From Zizania palustris (taxonomy: Eukaryota; Streptophyta; Magnoliopsida; Poales; Poaceae), in contig JAAALK010000283.1 of assembly GCA_019279435.1 (NCBI GenBank), positions 63,656,642 through 63,720,641 on the forward strand: a DNA stretch of 64,000 nucleotides. The letters run 5' to 3'. Made by a program: the position numbers and the translations under genes. The notes below the pieces were generated by a model, which was not told the DNA's origin, did not search any database, and saw only the letters and a list, made by a program, of their open reading frames with translations. Positions 57,413 to 64,000 of this stretch are shown here, piece after piece; position 1 is the first letter of the stretch, and each line of letters starts with the position of its first letter.

Positions 57413-58640
57413 ATGACCAACACCCAGGGTTCCGACGCTCCTCAGAACGGAGGAGAGAGTGGCAACTTGCCACAATGGGGAGCCACCGGGCAAAGGCAAG
57501 CCCCGGTCGCCAACCAACCCACACTGGCTGAAATGATGGCCACCCAGAACCAGTTGGTTGCTGCCCTACTGAATCAGATGCAACAGCAGCAGCAGCAGAT
57601 GCAGGAGCAGCAGGCTCATCTTTTCCGCCTCCACCAACAGCCCGAGCTGCCCCGACCCGCCACACCAGCTCCCGCTCCCGCGTCCCAACTCTCGGAGTTC
57701 CTCCGAGTCCGCCCACCGACCTTCTCGAGCACCACCAACCCCATGGAGGTTGGGGATTGGTTGCGAGCTATCGAGAAGAAGCTCGACCTCCTTACCTGCA
57801 CCGAGCAGGAGAGGGTGGCCTTCGCCACCCACCAGCTTCATGGTCCCACCGCAGAATGGTGGGACAATCATCGCGAGACTCTGCCCGAGGGCCACGCCCA
57901 TACTTGGGCAGAGTTCTCGGCCGCCTTCCAGTGCCGCCCACATCCCCGACGGCATCATCGCCCAGAAGCAACAGGAGTTCAGAGACCTGCAGCAGAGGAG
58001 CAGGTCTGTCACAGAATACCTGCACGAGTTCAACCGTCTGGCCAGGTACGCTCCTGAGGAGGTCCGTACGGATGCGGCCAGACAGGCCAAATTCCTCCGG
58101 GAACTGAAGGATGAGCTGTCTCTACAGCTTATCTCCGGAGATTTCGCCAACTTCCAAAAGTTGGTGAACAAGGCTATCATGCAGGAGACCCAGCAGAACA
58201 AGGTCGACCTGAAGAAGAAGCGAATGATTGCCTTCAGACAAAACCAGGGCATGGCCCAGAGACCCCGCTTTGTTCCACCTCCATCAGCACCGCAAGTACC
58301 ACCCCCGCCCGGTGTATCGTCCGGCGCCACCAGCCGCCAATGCCGGAGCCAGCCAACCTCGTCCCGCTCCCGCCGCACCAACCGTCCCAGCTGCCCCAGC
58401 CAAGAAGCCGAAGTTTTGAGAGACAGGCATGGCAAGCCTGTAGTATGCTTCAACTGCCGCCAGGAGGGACACTACTCCCATCAGTGCCCTCATCCCAAGC
58501 GTGCTCAAGGCGTCGCCTCCAACCCCGCCGTCCGCGCCAAGGTGAACCACGTCACCGCCGAAGAAGCCCAGGCCGCCTCAGAGATTGTCATGGGTAAGTT
58601 TATGGTTCATTCATCGCTTGCAGTGGTATTATTTGACACC
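57413..58640 (+). pseudogene. Tekay-type gag relic
   Basis: It begins at ATG 57413 with a Gln-rich segment (about residues 55-70). The retrotransposon gag domain follows (MEVGDWLRAIEKKLDLL, AEWWDNHRE, WAEFSAAF). The frame changes near 57930, and the second half (EFRDLQQRSRSVTEY, FLRELKDELSLQL) is in another frame. Two further shifts bracket a Pro/Ala-rich linker at 58290-58425. The zinc knuckle is CFNCRQEGHYSHQC at about 58449-58490. Confidence 0.83.
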
Positions 58641-61600
58641 GGAGCTACCCACTCCTTATATCAACTGCTTTTGTGGAAAATAATGCCCTGGACATAAGTG
58701 AGCTACCCAGGCCAGTATTGATAGCTACCCCGGGCAAGCAAACCCTCACCTGTTCCTTTAGTCCAAGGGTATGGGTAGATATCCAAGGCACGATATTTTG
58801 GGCCGACCCCATTCTAATAGAATGTCAAGGTTTGGATCTCATTCTAGGGATGGATTGGCTAAATAAACATCAAGGAGTGATAGAATGTGCCCAGAGAAAA
58901 GTGACTGTGACTAATGAAGAAGGGATTATCGTCACATTCCAGATGCCAAGCATGAAGACCGGAAGGACGAGACTACATCAGATTACCTTGGAGGAGATAC
59001 CAGTAGTCAGTGAATACCCGGACGTATTCCCAGAGGATCTACCAGGGATGCCACCCAAGAGGGACATCGAGTTCAGGATTGACTTGGTGCCCGGAACCAC
59101 CCCTATTTACAAGCGACCATACCGGATGGCCGCCAATGAGTTAGCTGAGATGAAACAGCAGTTGGAGGATCTCGAGAAGAAAGGCTACATCAGACCTAGC
59201 ACATCGCCATGGGGTGCTCCCGTCATATTCGTCGAGAAGAAAGAAGACAAGGCAAAGCGTATGTGTGTGGATTATCGCGCTTTGAATGAAGTAACCATCA
59301 AGAATAAGTACCCGTTGCCTCGAATCGACGATCTCTTCGACCAACTAAAAGGAGCTACAGTGTTCTCGAAGATCGACTTGCGTTCTGGTTATCATCAGTT
59401 AAGGATCCGAGAAGAGGACATACCCAAGACTGCCTTCACCACCCGTTATGGATTATATGAGTGCATGGTTATGTCCTTTGGATTGACCAACGCCCCTGCA
59501 TTCTTCATGAATATGATGAATAAGGTGTTCATGGAGTATTTGGACAAATTCATCGTGGTCTTCATAGACGACATCCTCATTTACTCCAAGGACCAGAAAG
59601 AGCACGAGGCTCACCTCCGGTTAACCTTAGGAAAACTAAGGGAACACCAATTGTATGCCAAGTACAGCAAATGCAAGTTTTGGACGGCAGAAGTAAAGTT
59701 CCTTGGACACATCATCTCTGCGCAAGGAATCGCAGTAGACCCTGCCACCGTGGAAGCAGTTACGGATTGGCTGCCACCCACGAACGTATCTGAGATACGA
59801 AGTTTTCTGGGATTGGCCGGATATTACCGAAGATTCATTGAGAATTTTTCCAAGATAGCCAAGCCAATGACCAAGTTGTTGCAGAAAGGAGAGAAGTTTG
59901 AATGGACTCCTGAATGCGAGGAAAGTTTCCGCACTCTCAAGACCCGTTTGGTATCTGCACCCATACTGACCCTACCGGATATCCATAAGGACTTCCATGT
60001 CTATTGCGATGCATCTCGCCAAGGATTGGGATGCGTTCTTATGCAAGACGGGAAAGTTATCTCTTATGCCACCCGTTAGTTGAGACCTCATGAGTTGAAT
60101 TATCCGACCCATGATTTGGAATTAGCTGCCGTAGTGCACGCCCTTAAGATTTGGAGGCACTATTTGGTTGGAAATCGCTGTGAGATCTTTACGGATCACA
60201 AGAGTTTGAAGTACATCTTCACACAGCCCGACCTCAATCTGAGGCAAAGACGATGGTTGGAACTAATCAAGGACTATGACTTAGGTATTCACTACCACCC
60301 CGGAAAAGCAAATGTGGTAGCTGATGCCTTAAGTCGCAAGGGATATTGCACAGCCATGATGATTCAAGAACACGCACCCTTGTTATGTAGGGAGATGGAA
60401 AAGTTGAATCTTGGATTGACCACCAGAGCATATCTAGCCACCTTGGAGACCCAGCCTATTCTATTTGAGCAGATCCGTGAAGCTCAGTTGGAGGACCCGG
60501 ATATGGCTGCCATTAGGAAGAACATGAGGCAAGGAAAAGCCCCAGGATTCTCAGAGGACGAAAATGGCACCATATGGTTTGGAACCCGGATATGTGTACC
60601 AGATAAACCTGAGATAAAGACCCTTATCCTAAGAGAAGCCCATGAGACATTATACTCAATTCATCCCGGCAGTACCAAGATGTACCAGGATCTGAAAGAA
60701 CGTTATTGGTGGGTCAGCATGAAAAGAGAGATTGCCCAGTTTGTCGCCGAGTGTGACACCTGCAGAAGAGTAAAGGCTGAACATCAGAGGCCTGCGGGAT
60801 TGTTACAGCCACTTAAAGTGCCTGAATGGAAGTGGGAAGAGATCGGAATGGATTTCATCACCGGATTACCAAAGACCCAACTTGGTTATGATTCTATTTG
60901 GGTGATCATCGATCGGCTTACAAAAGTAGCCCATTTCATAGCTGTCAAGACAACCTTCAGTGGCCCTAAGCTTGCAGAGCTATATATGGCCCGGATCGTA
61001 TGTCTTCATGGAGTACCCAAGAAGACTAGTGTCCGACAGAGGAAGTCAGTTTACCTCTCGTTTCTGGAAGAACCTTCAAGAGGAGATGGGCACAAGATTG
61101 AATTTCAGTACCGCCTACCACCCTCAGACAGATGGACAAACAGAGAGGGTAAATCAGATATTGGAGGATATGCTTCGAGCATGTGTCTTGGATTTTGGAG
61201 CCACTTGGGACAAGAGCTTGCCGTACGCTGAGTTTTCATACAACAACAGCTACCAAGCTAGCCTTCAGATGTCTCCCTTTGAAGCACTTTATGGACGTAA
61301 GTGCAGGGACGCCTCTACTTTGGGACCAAACCGGTGAATCCCAAGTATTCGGAACGGACATTCTTCGTGAAGCTGAAGAGAAGGTACGGATCATAATAGA
61401 CCGACTCAAGACAGCCCAATCACGACAAAAGAGCTACGCAGACAATCGTCGCCGAGACCTAGCCTTTGAAGAAGGAGATCATGTCTACCTTCGGGCTACA
61501 CCTCTCCGTGGTACTCAACGGTTTAACATGAGAGGAAAGTTAGCCCCTCGATATGTTGGACCATTTCCCATTGTTCGACGCCAAGGCGAAGTTGCATATC

Positions 61601-61918
61601 AGTTGGAATTACCACCCTCATTGGCTGGAGTGCACTGATGTATTTCACATATCTCAACTCAAGAAGTGCCTCCGCGTCCCCACAGAGCAAGTGGACCTTC
61701 AGCAGTTGGATGTTCAAGAAGATCTGACCTATGTGGAAAAGCCTGTTAAGATATTGGAAGTCAAAGAAAGGACCACCAGGAGTCGGATCATCCTGTTTCT
61801 GCAAAGTGCAGTGGAGCAATCATCCTGTAGAAGAAGCTACATGGGAAAAAGAAGATGAACTCAAGGCACAGCATCCTGAGCTATTCGAGGATTGATCCGA
61901 ATCTCGAGGATGAGATTC
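58590..61918 (+). pseudogene. Tekay-type pol relic (protease, RT, RNase H, integrase, chromodomain-like tail)
   Basis: The protease motif LFDTGATHS is at about 58629; a frameshift follows near 58660. The longest open part is 58673-60079, with RT domains DYRALNEVTIKNKYPLPRID, SFGLTNAP and the active site FIDDILIYSK (about 59560). RNase H begins YCDASRQGLGC and is interrupted by TAG at 60077-60079; the same frame continues to 61231. The integrase zinc region is HPGSTKMYQDL to CDTCRR, with the core DFITGLP and, after a shift near 61020, SDRGSQFTS and NQILEDMLRA. A GPFPIVRR segment and a chromodomain-like LTYVEKPVKILEVKE follow, in other frames. The element cannot make intact Pol from this copy. 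Confidence 0.88.
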
Positions 61919-61937
61919 TCTGTAAGGGGGATAGGAT

Positions 61938-64000
61938 TGTAACACCCCAGAAATTAAAAAAGGATTAAAATAAAAGAAAGTATTATTTAAATCATTTTTG
62001 GATTTATTATTAAAGGAAAATTCACAAAAGAACCCAAATGAAACCAAACAGGGAGAAAAACTCAAAATCTGGACTTGAAAAATTTATGAGATGAACTAGA
62101 GACCAAAATATAATTTTAGGAATTTTTACAAATTTTTTTATCAACAGTGATTCAACCCTTAAACAAATAAATGAATTACTGGAATTATTTTAAATCAGAA
62201 AACAATTTTAATCCTTAATGGGCCTCAACCTCGAATTCACCCGGAGCCCGGCCCAATCCAGCAATGAGCCACTAACGAGTGGGACCCGCCTGTCGGCGCG
62301 TTCCCCCGCCTCTCCCTCCCGCCCGCGCCCGTCTCGGCCCCACATGGCAGCCACCCGCACCCGTTTCTGTTTCTCTGACCAATGGGACCCGCCTGTCGGC
62401 CCTTCCTTTTCTAGTTTCGCCCGCTGACAGGTGGGGGCCACCTGTCAGATCCTTCGTCTCCGATGGAAGGGGATCGCTCCCCTTTCCTTCCCCGGCGATC
62501 TCTTTCGGTTTCCTCGCCGCCGGCCACCGGATCGCCCCAGATCGCCCCGGATCACCTTCCTCGCACGCCACCGCCCCCTTTCCATCCATGGCGACGCATC
62601 TTCGCGCATAAGGAAGCGTACCCGAGGAGAATGGAACCCTCGCCGGAATTGGAAGGAGCCCTCTCGGTTTCCTCCGATAACCCTACCATATCCACCGCCG
62701 GCGACCCCTATAAAAGCCCCTCCCCTCGCCGCGTTCAGCCCACACCGCCAAAGCCCGAGCTCGAGTGAACCAGAGGCCTCCCTCGTCATTTTCGGGTTTC
62801 CCCTCTGCTCCACCTCCAGCGAGCAATCGCCGCCGCCTCGGACCCCCGCCGCCCTAGCCACCGCCACCGTCGGGTCCGTCGTCGACTGCCCCACCTCGGC
62901 ATCCACTCCGTTGGCCGAGGACGCCGCCGGATCGCCGTCGCCGACGAGCACCCGAACGCCCTACTTCGTCTACCCTCGCTGCCGGCCGCCGTCCGTCGCC
63001 CTCCGCCGCCGCCAGAGGTACCATCGTGATCGCCTTCCTCTCCTCTTTCCATTTTCGCCAAGAGCTAGGCCCCTAGGCCCTCGCCGTCGCCGCCGTGGAC
63101 GCACCCGAGCCCACCGTCGCCGGAGACGAAGGGTAAACTACCCTCGTCACCGCGTGCCATGCCAGAATCCATCCAAGCCGCACGATCCCGAGCGAACGGT
63201 CCAGATTAGATCTGGTGGGGATCTAATCTGAGCCCTCAGATCCGGTCAAACCGATATCTTTTAATCTGGGCCGTCAATCTCTATTTAAAAGTTTGACTTA
63301 ATCCCGTGCATCCACGTATACCCTTTCGCCACGTTTTAATCTGAGCCGTCCAATTTCATTAAATCCACCCGCCTCGCATCTGGCCGCTGGATCCAGATCC
63401 AACGGTGCAGATCGCTCGAGTCCACGCGCACAGTCACGGGTTCACGGTGAACCTGGTTCACCGTGGACCAGGGACTGTTTTCAGTTTAAATAAAATTCAG
63501 AAAATAGTTTAAACTTTGAAAATTCATATCTTGCTCATTTTAACTCCAAATTTCACCATTCAAATTTTGTTAAAACCAGAATATTATTCTCTACACATTA
63601 ATGCCATAAAAACAGTGTGTTTCTGTTACCCAAAATATTATTAATAAATAAATGAATAAAAATCCCTTAGGATTAAAATTAATTATACAGAAAATAAATT
63701 AGGAAAAAATCCTAAAAAGATAAACTCCACTGTTTTATGCAAAAACTCAGAATAATAAAATATGACTTCACATAAAAACACCCACAACCATGTATGTTCC
63801 TTTATTTGGTGGATTTTATCTGTTTATTGAATGTATTATTTATTTTTCCGTATCGAGAAGACTACGAGTTCGTCGAGGAGCAGGAGTTCTACCCCGAGGT
63901 TCCTCCATCCCCCTTTGCTGATCAAGGCAAGTCATCGACCACCTCTGTGGAAACAGTTGATCATATTTGAGCCCATGTTTTAATAAATTATCGCTATAAC
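61938..64000 (+). repeat. Right LTR of the Tekay-type element, partial
   Basis: The first 2063 bp align with 52983-55049. About two dozen differences, including a handful of 1-bp indels, were counted by eye. Confidence 0.93.

Larger units (their letters stand above)
52983..64000 (+). mobile_element. Tekay-type chromovirus (Ty3-Gypsy), cut by the right window edge
   Basis: The left LTR is 52983-56295, with primer site TGGTATCAGAGC at 56299-56310. An upstream coiled-coil ORF region, gag and pol follow. A polypurine tract (GTAAGGGGGATAGG) is at about 61922-61935, and a second LTR runs from 61938 to the edge. The order protease, RT, RNase H, integrase, chromodomain-like tail defines a Ty3 chromovirus; LTRs above 3 kb fit the Tekay lineage. 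The LTR copies differ at about 1% of positions by eye. The coding region has several frameshifts and one nonsense codon. Confidence 0.93.

Overview
The window is nuclear DNA of a grass, most likely a panicoid (PACMAD) species. The evidence is GC-rich first exons followed by AT-rich introns, GT-AG spliced genes, and a dense load of grass-type transposons: Sirevirus Copia, Tekay-type Gypsy with 3.3-kb LTRs, CACTA, hAT, Stowaway/Tourist MITEs and a plant LINE. The species call is inference only. Nothing prokaryotic (operons, CRISPR, phage) is present.

Layout. 1-5.1 kb: a decayed LINE on the minus strand (ORF1 zinc knuckles, then endonuclease; the RT lies off the left edge), split by a 1.7-kb non-autonomous hAT element. 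6.1-17.0 kb: a seven-exon plus-strand gene for a GT31 beta-1,3-galactosyltransferase-like enzyme. Intron 1 holds a small gag-only LTR element, intron 4 a 4.66-kb Copia element with identical LTRs, and intron 6 a Stowaway-like MITE. 18.7-20.5 kb: a convergent minus-strand four-exon GDSL esterase/lipase gene. 20.9-24.3 kb: a CACTA element, immediately upstream of the GDSL promoter, whose gene joins a transposase N-terminus to an Ulp1-like protease. 24.3-37 kb: gene-poor DNA with MITEs, fold-back elements, a 95-bp tandem triplication and one small intronless VQ-motif gene (33.1-33.4 kb, minus). 37.1-52.1 kb: a degenerate Sirevirus (Copia) with a matching target duplication. Its left LTR and its RT are each split by a minus-strand solo LTR. 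53.0-64.0 kb: a Tekay-type chromovirus with a complete left LTR, frameshifted gag-pol and the first 2.06 kb of the right LTR, cut by the window edge.

Three host genes are supported: GT31, GDSL and VQ. The two enzymes act in the secretory or cell-wall space; the VQ protein is probably a nuclear WRKY-binding regulator. No shared pathway is implied by their adjacency. Nearly everything else is transposon. The relative ages can be read from nesting and LTR divergence: the intronic Copia is youngest (LTRs identical over 170 bp), then the Tekay element (LTRs about 1% different), and the Sirevirus is older (LTRs visibly diverged and host to later insertions).
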